Origin: Armillaria gallica
Taxonomy: Eukaryota; Basidiomycota; Agaricomycetes; Agaricales; Physalacriaceae
Direction: 5' to 3'
DNA length: 64,000 nucleotides
NCBI GenBank assembly: GCA_037576215.1
Contig: JBANDB010000010.1
Location: forward strand, 558,001-622,000
Shown here: positions 31,123-40,955 of the stretch, in pieces
How the letters are laid out: every line of letters begins with the position of its first letter
Numbering within the stretch: position 1 is the first letter of the stretch
Program-made: the position numbers and the translations under genes
The notes under the pieces: generated by a model
Told to the model about the DNA's origin: nothing
Seen by the model: only the letters and a program-made list of their open reading frames with translations
Database searches by the model: none

Positions 31123-32964
31123 ATGGGGCCTATCAACCCTCACCAAAAACAGTTCGAGCAGGATCTAGGAGCAGGTGTCGCAAAGTACATGCGCGAAAAC
31201 CCTGGGATGACGCCAAAAGATGCCATGGAACGAGTAACTTCTTCAATGCTCGCCAACAATCCGTTCGTTCCACCGCAAGGATGTCCTATCAATGACCTAC
31301 CCAACGAGTTGCTAGCTCACATCTTTTACCTGGGCATGAAGATGCAGGAAGAGAATGAGCAGGAGGGAGACTACGATGAGGATGATGAATTTCAGGATGG
31401 GATTGACTTGATGGAGGAATGGGAAAGCGAGTCGGAAGATGGGGACGTGAAGATGGGGTCGCCACAGAAGGGTAAAGGCAAGCGCAAACGGTCCGAAGAA
31501 CCGACTGAGACAGACGAGGAGGACGAGGAGGATGAGGAGGAGGATACACCGGAGCTGCCATTCCAGGTGCTCGTGTCGCACGTCTGTCGGCGGTGGCGCG
31601 AGGCAGCCCTCGAGGAGCCCTCCCTTTGGACAACACTCGGCTTCACGTATTACACTCCCATTGAAAAATCCAAGGCCTGGATAGAACGTTCCAAGAGTCT
31701 TCCTCTGGATATTGCCATTGACTGCACGACGCCGGACGGCTGGGAGGGGTCGGAAGGAGACGATGACGATGACGAGGACAAGGATGATGCCATGTTCGAT
31801 GTCCAGCATGGCAGTTCAGTACAAGTGGTTATCGACGCGTCAAATTCTGTGCAGAGCCCTCCGTGTCTGTCCACGGATGACTTGGCAGCCATTTTTGACC
31901 TCTTGCTTCCTCACGTCGAGCGGTGGCGGTTATTGGAAGTCGCCGTTAGCGAATACGAGTCCATTCATGCCGTCATGAAGCGGCTGGCGGTTTGCACTGG
32001 CGCGCCGATACTGGAAGCTCTTCAGCTATATCATTACGAGGACTGCGAAGACTACGACGTCTTCAGGCCCTCGGAATTCAAGGAGCCCCTACTTCTGTTC
32101 CAGGGCAATATTCCGAATCTCAAAGATCTGGCGTTGTGGGGCGTTCATATCGATTGGGACGCGTCGCTTTCATTTCTGAAAGATTTACGTGATGTCGAGC
32201 TGGCGTACCATGCCAATGATGTACGACCATCTTTGGAGACGTTTGCCAGATTCGTGCACGCTAGCCCGGAGCTACATACGCTTTCTCTGTGTCTTTCTGG
32301 GCCCGCAGAACCGTCAGACCAGTGGGGAACAGATCTCATATCAATACCGTCGCTACACGACCTGGTTCTCGCGCACCACGAGCCGGAGTACATCCAAAGT
32401 CTTCTTCCTATACTATCCATTCCCAACGTCCAACACCTAGCTTTGGACTTTGATTCGGCTGATTATACCGAATTCGTAAAAGTTCTCCTCCAACCTCAGG
32501 CAGGACAGAAGAAGTCGTTGCTAGAGGGTTTGGAACACCTGAAAATCGGAGGACTACCATGCGATAGCCAGCGGCAGGCAGCATTACTATCGCAATTAGG
32601 GAACCTACGATCGATCAATATCAACGCTTTTGGTGAGGAGGAGGAACAGCTTTTCGACGTGTTGTTGGATTCTGCTTGTGGTGCCAAGGCATCGGGACAA
32701 AAAGTACTATGTCCAAATCTGCACACTGTCACAACCACCGGAATCAGTGGGAAGAAGATGCGGTCATTTGTTGAAGCACGGAAACGTGTTGATGCACCGA
32801 TTTCCAAAGTTTTGATGAGTGAGAGGGATGATGTCGAGGAGAAAGACGAGAAATGGCTATCCGGTCACCTCGAGGAGTTTGACTTCTTTGAGCCATCAGA
32901 TTCAGAGGAGGAGTTGGAGGAGTTGATTGAAATAGATGACGACGATATAGATATCGACGACTAG
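31123..32964 (+). CDS. Acidic F-box protein, single exon
   Basis: An intronless 613-residue frame starting MGPINPHQKQFEQDL; the preceding codon is GTG, so ATG 31123 is the start. An F-box begins near residue 50 (INDLPNELLAHIFYLGMKM) and is interrupted by an acidic insertion of about 70 residues (EGDYDEDDEFQDG, WESESEDGD, a Lys/Arg-rich KGKGKRKRSEE and DEEDEEDEEED). It then resumes QVLVSHVCRRWREAALEEPSLWTTLGF. The rest has leucine-rich stretches (LKDLALWGVHIDW, LHTLSLCLSG, LEHLKIGGLP) and the C-terminus is another acidic run (SDSEEELEELIEIDDDD). The probable role is an SCF substrate adaptor. The split F-box with a charged insert containing a nuclear-localisation-like KRKRS is unusual; nuclear location is inferred. 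Confidence 0.82.
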   Translation: MGPINPHQKQFEQDLGAGVAKYMRENPGMTPKDAMERVTSSMLANNPFVPPQGCPINDLPNELLAHIFYLGMKMQEENEQEGDYDEDDEFQDGIDLMEEWESESEDGDVKMGSPQKGKGKRKRSEEPTETDEEDEEDEEEDTPELPFQVLVSHVCRRWREAALEEPSLWTTLGFTYYTPIEKSKAWIERSKSLPLDIAIDCTTPDGWEGSEGDDDDDEDKDDAMFDVQHGSSVQVVIDASNSVQSPPCLSTDDLAAIFDLLLPHVERWRLLEVAVSEYESIHAVMKRLAVCTGAPILEALQLYHYEDCEDYDVFRPSEFKEPLLLFQGNIPNLKDLALWGVHIDWDASLSFLKDLRDVELAYHANDVRPSLETFARFVHASPELHTLSLCLSGPAEPSDQWGTDLISIPSLHDLVLAHHEPEYIQSLLPILSIPNVQHLALDFDSADYTEFVKVLLQPQAGQKKSLLEGLEHLKIGGLPCDSQRQAALLSQLGNLRSININAFGEEEEQLFDVLLDSACGAKASGQKVLCPNLHTVTTTGISGKKMRSFVEARKRVDAPISKVLMSERDDVEEKDEKWLSGHLEEFDFFEPSDSEEELEELIEIDDDDIDIDD

Positions 32965-33156
32965 AGGCGGTACGTTCAATTTGGATCCGCTGATTGATTG
33001 ATACTGGGCTGATCGTTTCGTATGCAGATGAGGATCAACTCGTCAATTCGTTCCCAGCCAAGACAATAAATATATGGGCAGGTACAGGTACTTTAGTAAA
33101 CTTTAGTAAGAATATAAAGTAAGGTTGTGGTACAAACAAGAAGGGTATCAATCACG

Positions 33157-33923
33157 TCAAAGTGTCTGCTCCGCATCTGCTTCAAGTGTATATGGGTGCC
33201 GGGCGACACCGACAACAACCTCGGGTATTTCATTATCGTAGGAACTGCAAGAAGGGTGTCTAGGGGAAGGCATGGCGATCAGGACTGATACCTGAAGGAT
33301 GGGATTTTGCGAGTCTATCACGTAGAATTTTGGCGTGGCTGGTTCCGGTGACGGTCTGAGGTCAGGCTCTCGGAAGTCCCACCGGACGAAATGTCTGAGG
33401 CGAGCTTCCATGGCGTGCTCGTGAGCCAACCTGTCTGCGATAACTGGATTGCTGGAACGCTTGAATCGCCGCATGGGCTGGGCAGACAGAGGCTATAATG
33501 ATGATGCTGATGAGATGCTGATGAAAATGCAAAACGTATGCTGTACCATCATGTCCTCCCAGGTATCAGCGTCCTGGCTCGGCGCAATCCAAGCTTCATG
33601 CAATTTCGGTTTCTTCCCCAACCGCTTCCTCCTGGAACCTTGGTTGTGGGGCGCAAGAACAACTCCCTGAGCCATCGCTTCTTCCAGGCGCCGTTGGAAG
33701 CGTCGTCGCATCATAAATGACCGCAAAATAATCGAGGATGATATTATCAGCAACAGGAACAGGGTGGCAAGAAAAGTGAATCTGAAAATAGTCCATCAGA
33801 ATATGGAAGAGACAGGCGCCTTGGAAATGCTGACAGATAGAGGCTGCTCGACGTGCTCTGGCCAGCAGTACTGTCGCTGTCGCTCACCGCGGTAGACTCT
33901 GGGGCCGGCGATGAGGAGGCCAT
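33157..33923 (-). CDS. Small single-pass membrane protein, basidiomycete hypothetical
   Basis: No characterised family recognised. The ATG at 33923 gives MASSSPAPESTAV, a Ser/Thr-rich, probably lumenal or extracellular N-terminus of about 40 residues. A phase-2 intron (donor gtctct, acceptor tttcag) joins SAFPRRL to FTFLATLFLLLIISSSIILRS, a clear transmembrane helix. A basic cytosolic stretch follows (MMRRRFQRRLEEAMAQG), then RRKRLGKKPKLHEAWIAP and TWEDMM. A second intron leads to PLSAQPMRRFKRSSNP. The C-terminus has a conserved-looking element DNEIPEVVVGVARHPYT before the stop at 33157. A type I-like topology with a positive-inside cluster fits (inference). Confidence 0.7.
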
Positions 33924-34079
33924 GGATAGCAAAGGGGTCCCCAGTGACGGACGATGAAGAGACCGGGTCCGTATTTGGAAGCCCCCAAAAAGGCAGGAGG
34001 ACCCCTAAGTCACCATCAAACCGACATCATCGTCGATATAAACAAAGCTCGGTCTCGCCCTTCTTGCTTCATCCCCATC

Positions 34080-35551
34080 ATGTCCACTCCCCTCGCCCTA
34101 CCGCCTTCCCTCGACCTCCCACCTCACCTCAGCGCCCACAAGTATTTCTTCGTCTGCACGTTGACGGTCGCCGCCTGGGACACTCTGGTCTTGTCACCCA
34201 GGACGTGGAAGCTCTTCCGAACAAAAGAATGGCCGGTCCTCAAAATACTCTTCCACTTCATGCGACTATTCATGCCTATTGAATTCACCATCGTCGGTGA
34301 GTACTCTACTTTCTACACTTTTCGTATCTCATCTTCGAACAGGCGTTGCCTTCTTCGATACCAACTGGACTTTATCCGTGAGATTCGGTTGCTGTCGTGA
34401 TCGCGATATATTAATGCGTCTCCTAGGCTTGCAACAAATTCTACCTCTTTGAGCCCATCTGCACTGCTATACTTCTCGCCGCGGCTTCAGGTACCAGCAT
34501 AGCTGCCTCTTTCACCAAACAGAGTCGCTGATCGTATACCCAGCTGTCCATGTACTCCGGATCCATGCCATCTACGACAAGAGTCGTCCGGTGCTCTTTG
34601 GAATGGGAGCTCTGTTTGCCATGCAAGTCGTCGTAACTGCTGTATGCTGCGGCTTCTATCGCGGTAAGCGGAGCGATACTCCTTCTTTGGTCCTCCAATT
34701 GACACATTCCCTTAGTCGTTCCTCTTGAAGAAGGTCAAGGTTGCATTGCTGGTATCAAGCACAACTGGGTCGGACTCTACTGGGTCTTTCCGACTCTTCT
34801 CTACACTGCCTCTGTGAGCTCGAGCACTTTTGTTGTTCTCAATGTCATTAATTGACCCTGAATCAGCTGGGGTTAGCCTTGTTACGCTCGGTGAAATCAT
34901 TGTCGGCTAAGCCCCTCAGTCCGTGGCGGTTGATGCTCCGCGATGGTCTCAACCTGTACGGTGTATGTATTCCCGAGCTCTCGTCTTGGCTGCCGCATAA
35001 CTGACGCTCTGTGTAGGCCATCTGGATTGTCAATATGACCAACATGCTGTTCTTGTTCATCATGAAGCCCACCGGCGAGAATGATCCGGTCAAAACAATT
35101 ATTACAAGGTAAGTAAGCGGATACAATGCGCTCTCCGACAAAGTCTATTTTTTCGGTTTTACTCATCACCATTTCCTCCAGCATGGCTGCGGTTCTCACA
35201 ACTTCCATGACGTTACGTATCATCCTTGGTGTTCGGGGAACACTCAGCCAAGGAGGCACCTTTGTCATGGGTTCTACGACTCACACCTCATCGCGGACCA
35301 CGCATGTAATTTCTACGCGCTCCGGTGTTCCCACGAATATTTCGCGCGCTGCTCCCATGTACACCTTGGATGAACTGCGCTCCAAACCCGAAGGAGAATG
35401 GACCGACAATGATAATAGGTCCAGCGTCAAGGAAAACAAAGAGTCCTTGATCAACTCCCAGACCCCTGCTGTTCAGGAAGACAGCAATGTTGGAGTAAAA
35501 ATTACGGTCGATAGAGAGGTTGGATATGATCTGTATCCTCACGCCAAGTAA
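34080..35551 (+). CDS. Multi-pass basidiomycete membrane protein (DUF6533-like)
   Basis: A seven-helix-like protein of a family common in mushrooms, with no known ligand. ATG 34080 gives MSTPLALPPSLDLPPHLSAH. Helices and loops in order: YFFVCTLTVAAWDTLVLSPR, RTWKLFRTKEWPVLKILFHF, FMPIEFTIVGVAFFDTNW, KFYLFEPICTAILLAAAS, VHVLRIHAIYDKSRPVLFG, GALFAMQVVVTAVCCGFYR, GCIAGIKHNWVGLYWVFP, LGLALLRSVKSLSAKPLSP, MLRDGLNLYG, IWIVNMTNMLFLFIMKPTG and SMAAVLTTSMTLRIILGVRG. The C-terminal cytosolic tail (SSRTTHVISTRSG, APMYTLDEL) ends DLYPHAK at 35551. At least seven exons were followed in frame, and no disabling mutation was seen. It is unrelated in sequence to the DUF6534 protein at 22.7 kb. Confidence 0.8.
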
Positions 35552-37087
35552 GCAATATGCTAAGGGAGAAACGCTAAGGGAGAAGGGGATAATGAGACAG
35601 AGAAGTCTATTTTATTTTCATGCAAGTACACCTGACATGGTACATGCTATTTTGCTGTCATCTGCTTTGATATAGTTACATATATTTTGCTTGATTATCT
35701 GTTCAATGTAACGCTTTGGGATTCACTTATCCGTCTTGATTGTACTTGGACATAAACACAAAAGCCATACCTGAAGTGACAGACATGTTACATGCACCTG
35801 AAGAGAATTCTGGAAGACATGAGGGCGGTGTGAATTTGGCCAGAGCTGCAATAAGCCAGGACTTAGATGTGATACCACTAGTGGGTCAAATCTACCAGCT
35901 GGATATACTAGTGACTTGAATGTTAGCAGGACTAAGTAAAATATGGCCACTAGCAGACAAGTGACATGACTAGCACACCAAAGCAGAGTATGTGAAGCGG
36001 TGTGGACTAATATCTTTAGGGCTCACTCGCTTCAAGGTTCGGAATCCTCAATGAGAACGGACTTAGAAAGTCTTCGAGTCGACTGCGCTAATTGTCAGTG
36101 GAGTAAACGCCGCCTATTGGTAAACGACAAAGTAGTTAAGAAGGTAGTTACGATAGCTAGGTCCAGTGTTAGTCATACGAGACGAGCGCTGATCTTTCTT
36201 GGATCGTTCCGCTAGAAAACAAAACAATAACGTATGAATGTTACTTTGCGAACTATGCCTCTGTCAATGGCATCATCCGTAAAATACCGTGGAAAGTCTG
36301 TAATACTTGATAGAAATCAGCCAGAGCTATAAGAACAGTCAGATTTATATCGACATCATTCTTAGTCCAAGTCGTCATACTACGAATAGAGAACAGCAGT
36401 GATTCGTCACTCATCCGTATTGAGCTTCTGCTGCCGAGTCACGGTAGTCAGAGGATACACGACCACAAGGGACGCCGCTTGAAAGCGGGTCAGTAAAACC
36501 TCAGATGAGTCAACCGCAGAACACCTACAATCCGGCGGTGATGTCGCCAATGGGAATTCCCCAGAAGAACAAGAACATTCCGCACCAGGGGGATAGAAGA
36601 GAAACGCAGAATATTGTCCTTCGGTTGTATCGCATGGAAGCATGAAAAAAAATTTGCTTTGGTTCGACGGGGAACTGATAACCTAGAACTTTAGATTTAT
36701 CGAGGAATGTAGGGTAGCAATTCGGTGTAAACCTTTCGGCGTCCATTGTAGCACGAGGAATGCTCGAATTTTCTGGAATATGTATCGCCTCTGGCCAGTC
36801 CACCCTCAAGTTTGAGTTCGATAGCCCGAGACTTCATGCATTGGGCATCGCTAGCATGTTAATCGATTTCACGATGAAAAATGTTCAAGTTTTCCAGAAC
36901 ATCGCAGAAAGCCGAAGAGATGAGCCGAAGAAGTCGTAGACCGTGACAAGATTATTCCATGGACGTGAAAATCTATTTTTGTTGGGTCGAATGCGACATT
37001 GAAGGGGAGCTCTATGAATATTTGGGATCCGGTGTCGAATTATGAATATAATTTTGTATGCAGCAAGAAGACGGCGCGTTGTAGGAA
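35552..37087. other. Intergenic region, no supported gene
   Basis: About 1.5 kb. Short minus-strand frames at 36407-36809 lack motifs. Several CACTAG/CTAGTG words cluster at 35877-35960, and the region could be a decayed mobile element. The right end holds the 3' flank of mitochondrial uL6. Confidence 0.45.
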
Positions 37088-37751
37088 CTACTTTTTCTTA
37101 ACTGCCTTCATTCTCATCGTCTCGCGACCAATAAATATCCCCTACGAAAAAAAAAATCAGTACGAGCGATAGAATACCTAGACGGACACTGACTTTTCCC
37201 TTATACGGCTCTGGCGGCCTGTAGCTTCTCACTTTGGCAGCAAACAGCCCTAGCTCATGCTTATCCGTGGCCTTGAGTACGATCTTTGTCGGCGCGGGTA
37301 CCTCTGCCTGTATATGCGGCGGCACGGGCACGTACACCGTATGCGAATACCCCAGCTTCATATTGAACCTCCTCCCGCTCCCGCCGTCCATGGTCCCCCT
37401 TGGATCCTCCTCCATAGCCGCTCGATACCCGACACCGACGAGGTACAAGGGCACCTGGAAACCCTCCGTGATGCCGGTGATGGCGTTGGCGATCAGCGTG
37501 CGCGTCGTGCCCCACATCGCGCGCTGCTTTTTCTCGTCATGGTCGGCGATGGAGACGGTGAGAGCGTCCTTGCTCGGTGTGAGGGTGATGAAGGGGTGGA
37601 GGGTTATGGAGGCCTGGCCGAGCGGGCCGGTGACGGTGAGGGCGGAGGGCGTCTGGGAGTAGGTGACGGTGGGCGGGATGGATATTGGTGTCTTGCCTAT
37701 CCTGGAGAAGGCGGCGGCGGTGGTGCTGAATGCTCGACGCGCGACGTTCAT
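37088..37751 (-). CDS. Mitochondrial large-subunit ribosomal protein uL6m
   Basis: Structural protein of the mitochondrial 54S ribosomal subunit. It starts with a basic mitochondrial presequence, MNVARRAFSTTAAAFSRIGK, at 37751. The uL6 body follows: SRIGKTPISIPPTV, LTVTGPLGQASITLHP, KKQRAMWGTTRTLIANAITG, EGFQVPLYLVGVGYRAAME, FNMKLGYSHTVYVPVPP, KIVLKATDKHELGLFAAKV and RSYRPPEPYKGK. An intron (donor gtcagt, acceptor cgtag) joins to GIFIGRETMRMKAVKKK and the stop at 37088. The KGKGI junction and Lys-rich end are typical. About 200 residues. It is transcribed divergently from V-ATPase c with only 97 bp between start codons. Confidence 0.93.
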
Positions 37752-37848
37752 GGACAGAGGAAGGGCGGAGACGGTCTAGCCAAACAAGGCCAATGTCGGG
37801 GAGGAGCCAAGCACGGCCATCGCGCCTCCTCCATTCTTAGCTTCCGTC
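37752..37848. promoter_or_regulatory. 97-bp divergent promoter, uL6m and V-ATPase c
   Basis: Both start codons flank this interval, so the two housekeeping genes must share promoter DNA. No TATA box is evident. Confidence 0.6.
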
Positions 37849-38645
37849 ATGTCCGTCTGTCCACCTTATGCGCCGTTCTTTGGCTTTGCTGGCGTCGCGT
37901 CAGCAGTGAGTATTGCTTATTTTAATTATACCTTGGTGCTGACCCCCTCCAGATGGTATTCAGCAGTACGTATACCTCCACAACCCGTGACTGGCACTCA
38001 ACGTACTTGGCTAGCTGTCGGTGCTGCCTTTGGAACAGCAAAAGCCGGGATTGGAATTGCAGGTCTCGGCACTTTCAAGCCTGAACTCATAATGAAGGTG
38101 CTTTGGTCGCCACGCACCCGACGAACTGTTTCCTGACCTGTTACATCACCTAGTCCCTTATACCGGTGGTCATGTCTGGAATCATTGCCGTGTACGGGCT
38201 CGTCGTGTCCGTGCTAATATCAGGGGACAGTGGGTATGCGTCTGTCGGTGTCGTACTTGTCGACTGATATCTCGTAGTGAAACCCAACGGGTACCCCCTC
38301 TTTGCTGGGTTCGTTCACCTCGGCGCCGGTCTCGCCTGCGGATTCACGGGCCTCACAGCTGGCTATGCCATTGGGATTGTTGGGGACTCTGTGCGTTATA
38401 ATGTCCTTCTCCGCGTCCTTCAACTCATTACGTCTCTTGAGGCAGTGTGTACGGGCATACGTACACGAATCTAGAGTGTTTGTTTCCATGGTTTTGATAC
38501 TCATTTTTGCAGAAGTGTTGGGATTGTATGGGTGCGTGGATGATTTTTCTTGTCCCTTGTCTTGTTCCATCTGATGGCTTGACTCGACAGACTGATCGTA
38601 GCACTAATCATGAACTCCAAGGCATCGTCACTCGATGTGTGCTGA
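37849..38645 (+). CDS. VMA3: V-ATPase proteolipid subunit c
   Basis: Proton-carrying ring subunit of the vacuolar H+-ATPase Vo sector. Exons: 37849-37905, 37953-37965 (only 13 nt), 38015-38097, one starting at 38154, then further exons to the stop at 38643-38645. The product is about 160 residues, the family's usual length. Four helices are recognisable: [20 protein letters not shown] with [57 protein letters not shown] with [11 protein letters not shown], and [20 protein letters not shown]. The proton-carrying glutamate is in IFAEVLG, about residue 137. A degraded copy of exons 1-3 lies in block A at 5.0 kb. The C-terminal tail SLDVC overlaps no neighbour; the next gene converges about 200 bp away. 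Confidence 0.97.
37953..37965 (+). other. 13-nt microexon of V-ATPase c
   Basis: ATGGTATTCAGCA is flanked by ctccag and gtacgt. It encodes MVFS plus one base and is required to join GVASA to TVGAAFG in frame. The same microexon with one substitution is fossilised in the block A pseudogene, so it predates the duplication. Confidence 0.85.
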
Positions 38646-38851
38646 GAAAACTCTCCGCTGTGTGCAGTGGACGTGTACATATATTTACGGATTCTTTAGC
38701 TCTAATGATACCACACTTACCTGCGACTACACCTGCATTTTGAAAACTTTGATCGTTGGCCTCGCTCACCTACTGCTTTCAGACGAAACGAATCCTGGGA
38801 CTGTATATCCACGCCAAGTCCAAGAAAAATACACGTCTTATCACATTCCAG

Positions 38852-39972
38852 CTAATTTCCAGAGACAAAATCGCTAGCTTTACTAAGGCCCAAGTCTTCT
38901 CTTGCTTGGATGACCATTTGTATGAGTTTCTCTTCCCCATTCTCTTCGTTATCAAGCATTTTCATCACATACTCATCACCACCACCGCACTGTTCCCTAA
39001 CACGGTCCATAATCATCTTTACACCACGCCAGTGAGTCCCCATCTCAGCCCATTCAGCGACTATCTTCCCGTTAAATGCAGCCTTCAGCCTGGACCTCGC
39101 CGTGATCTCATCCATCTGCACGTTCAAGACGACATGTTTGTCAAAGTGACGCAAAGCCTCTTCGCGTATCCTGTGCTGCCTGTCAGCGGGACTCTCGTCA
39201 CTGGAGTCGGAATCTGGCTGGCTTCGGGCCCAGGCGACAAACTCCCAGTACATCTTTCTTTCCTGTTTTACTTTCCCCCCCTCCGTGTCGCCCCTGCCAA
39301 ACATTCTAGGGGCAAAGAAGCGTGATTTGGCGATCCAATCAAACAAGGCACGTTTGGTGGTAAATCCTTGGTCGTAGCGCTCTATATCGCACCCGATGAA
39401 GTCAGCAATTGCGTTAAAGTCAGTTGATAGCATGATGCCTGGATTCGGAGGATTTGGGTACTGCACACAGCGATTAAGCAAGTCCTTGTTATCAAGTAAG
39501 TGAGAAGGCATACCTTCAGCCCATGGACACCAAGATGTAATCCAGAATGCCGTGCCACCAGACCGAGGATCATGCCCATATCACCGTACGAATGAAAGAA
39601 CCTCACTCCCGCAAAGTCTTCAGGAGACGCACAGACATGCACATCGACCTGGTACCATCCCACATGCATCTGGGTATTAAACTCGTCTTCCGGGATGGGG
39701 ATAGCATAATTCGACGTCCGCGGGCCTGGCATCGGCATAACATGCTCAGCGCCGAGGAGTTCTTTGACGGTATCGTGCGATGGTAAGTTTTCTGGGGAGT
39801 ATACCAAAAAGTCGATATCCCCGTGGTCCTGTTTTTCTGGTGCTTCGAGCGGGGTGCAGACTTGGGTGTAGACGGTGCTCAGCGATGCGGTATGGCGCGC
39901 TTTGAGGACTGTGTATAGGGCACGAGATAGGCGAGGAAAAGGACCTATGGTGGCAAACGCACTCCCACCCAT
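38852..39972 (-). CDS. Conserved fungal protein with a possible nucleotidyltransferase-like motif
   Basis: I do not recognise a named family. ATG at 39972 gives MGGSAFATIGPFPRLSRAL; the open frame extends slightly upstream but without another ATG. A DHGDIDFLVYSPE motif near residue 55 resembles the GD(I)D metal-binding element of polymerase-beta-type nucleotidyltransferases, but other catalytic residues are not evident. EDEFNTQMHVGWYQVDVHV and FFHSYGDMGMILGLVARH follow, also reminiscent of that fold. One intron (donor gtatgc after GVHGLK, acceptor gtgcag) joins YPNPPNPGIMLSTDF. The C-terminal half is helical (FDWIAKSRFFAPRMF, REEALRHFDKHVVLN, VKMIMDRVREQCGGG). Stop at 38852. It converges on V-ATPase c. 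It is present only in block B; the equivalent DNA is deleted in block A. Confidence 0.7.
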
Positions 39973-40083
39973 GGCGGTCGAAGAAGGAACAGGCGCCTGC
40001 GAAGAGTCATCATGAGAACTTTGCAAGACGTCGTCGAATGTAGTAAAAGTTCTGACTCGAAAATAAACAGGAAAATAAATAGA

Positions 40084-40095
40084 CCCTAACCCTAG
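40084..40095. promoter_or_regulatory. Telobox-like CCCTAACCCTAG upstream of zinc-knuckle gene
   Basis: Two abutting CCCTAA-type units lie 24 bp before the ATG at 40119. In other fungi TTAGGG-type sites bind Tbf1-like factors at ribosomal and RNA-processing genes. A related site precedes DAD1 in this window. Confidence 0.4.
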
Positions 40096-40118
40096 CGCTT
40101 GCCTTTACTCCAACCACC

Positions 40119-40733
40119 ATGTCCAAATACGCCCCGCACCATCGCTCGACCAACAACCCCACCGCGACCTCGTCCACCGTATGCCAAAAGTGCCTCGGGT
40201 CAGGTCATTTCACCTATCAGTGCAAGAACACCCGCCCGTACGTGTCACGGCCTTCAAGGACACAGCAGCTCGAGAACCCTCGCGTACTGGCAAAGCTCAA
40301 GGCAGACGGGAAGCCCTCGGTGGAGGTCCCAGAAGAGTTCAAGAACCCGTAGGCCGCCGATTTTTCTTGTTGTACTGTGGATGCTGACTGGCTGTGAGCA
40401 GGAAGGGCACTGCTAATAAGATCTTGGCTGCGAAAGAGAAGGAGAGGGAGGAGAAGGAGAAAGCTGTTGACGGGGGGAGGAAGAGGTGAGTGCTTTTTTG
40501 TTTCGGAGAATATGATGTTGGCTGATATCGTGCGTGGTAGGGCGAGATCAAACTCTTCTTCAGACTCTAGTTCAAATTCAGATTCAGATTCGGACTCTGA
40601 CTCTTCTTCGTCTGGCTCAGACAGTGATTCGGGGTCATCTTCTTCTGAATCTTCTGAACGAGATCGAGGACGAAAACGGCGACGTAGCAGAAGTCGTTCG
40701 TCTTCGTTAGAATCGAGATCGAAGGGCGCTTAA
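40119..40733 (+). CDS. CCHC zinc-knuckle protein with SR/SD-rich tail (ZCCHC10-like)
   Basis: Probably a nuclear RNA-associated protein; function inferred from composition. Exon 1 from ATG 40119 ([12 protein letters not shown]) carries a zinc knuckle [14 protein letters not shown] (CX2CX4HX4C) followed by [16 protein letters not shown], the ZCCHC10 pattern. Exon 1 ends at 40348. An intron to 40401 leads to [20 protein letters not shown], and a second intron leads to a tail of Ser/Asp repeats followed by [14 protein letters not shown] and the stop at 40731-40733. Roughly 170 residues. A degraded copy of exon 2 and the tail lies in block A (5.2-5.6 kb) without the knuckle exon. It is transcribed toward the tail-membrane paralogue B. 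Confidence 0.85.
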
Positions 40734-40955
40734 CTGTACTGTTCATTGATCTTTCCTTTATATATTGACTTTTGATGGTTGTAAGGGCGAAATTGTTGCT
40801 TCGATGATATATGCATTTTACTCAAACAGTTCCGCGACCCCATGTCCACGCAAAATAGATCGAATAATGAAATCGAAGATAACCGCAAGCAAACTATTGC
40901 TACTCTACTGTATAAAAAACAAGAGATAAGAAGACAGAAATATATATGTATGTGT

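Noticed and set aside
37257..37925. 222-codon plus-strand frame opposite uL6m
   Set aside because: It is antisense to a well-matched ribosomal protein exon, Gly/Arg-rich through codon bias, and runs into V-ATPase c.
38900..39325. Plus-strand frame 38756-39325
   Set aside because: It is antisense to the conserved fungal protein and crosses its stop; no motif.
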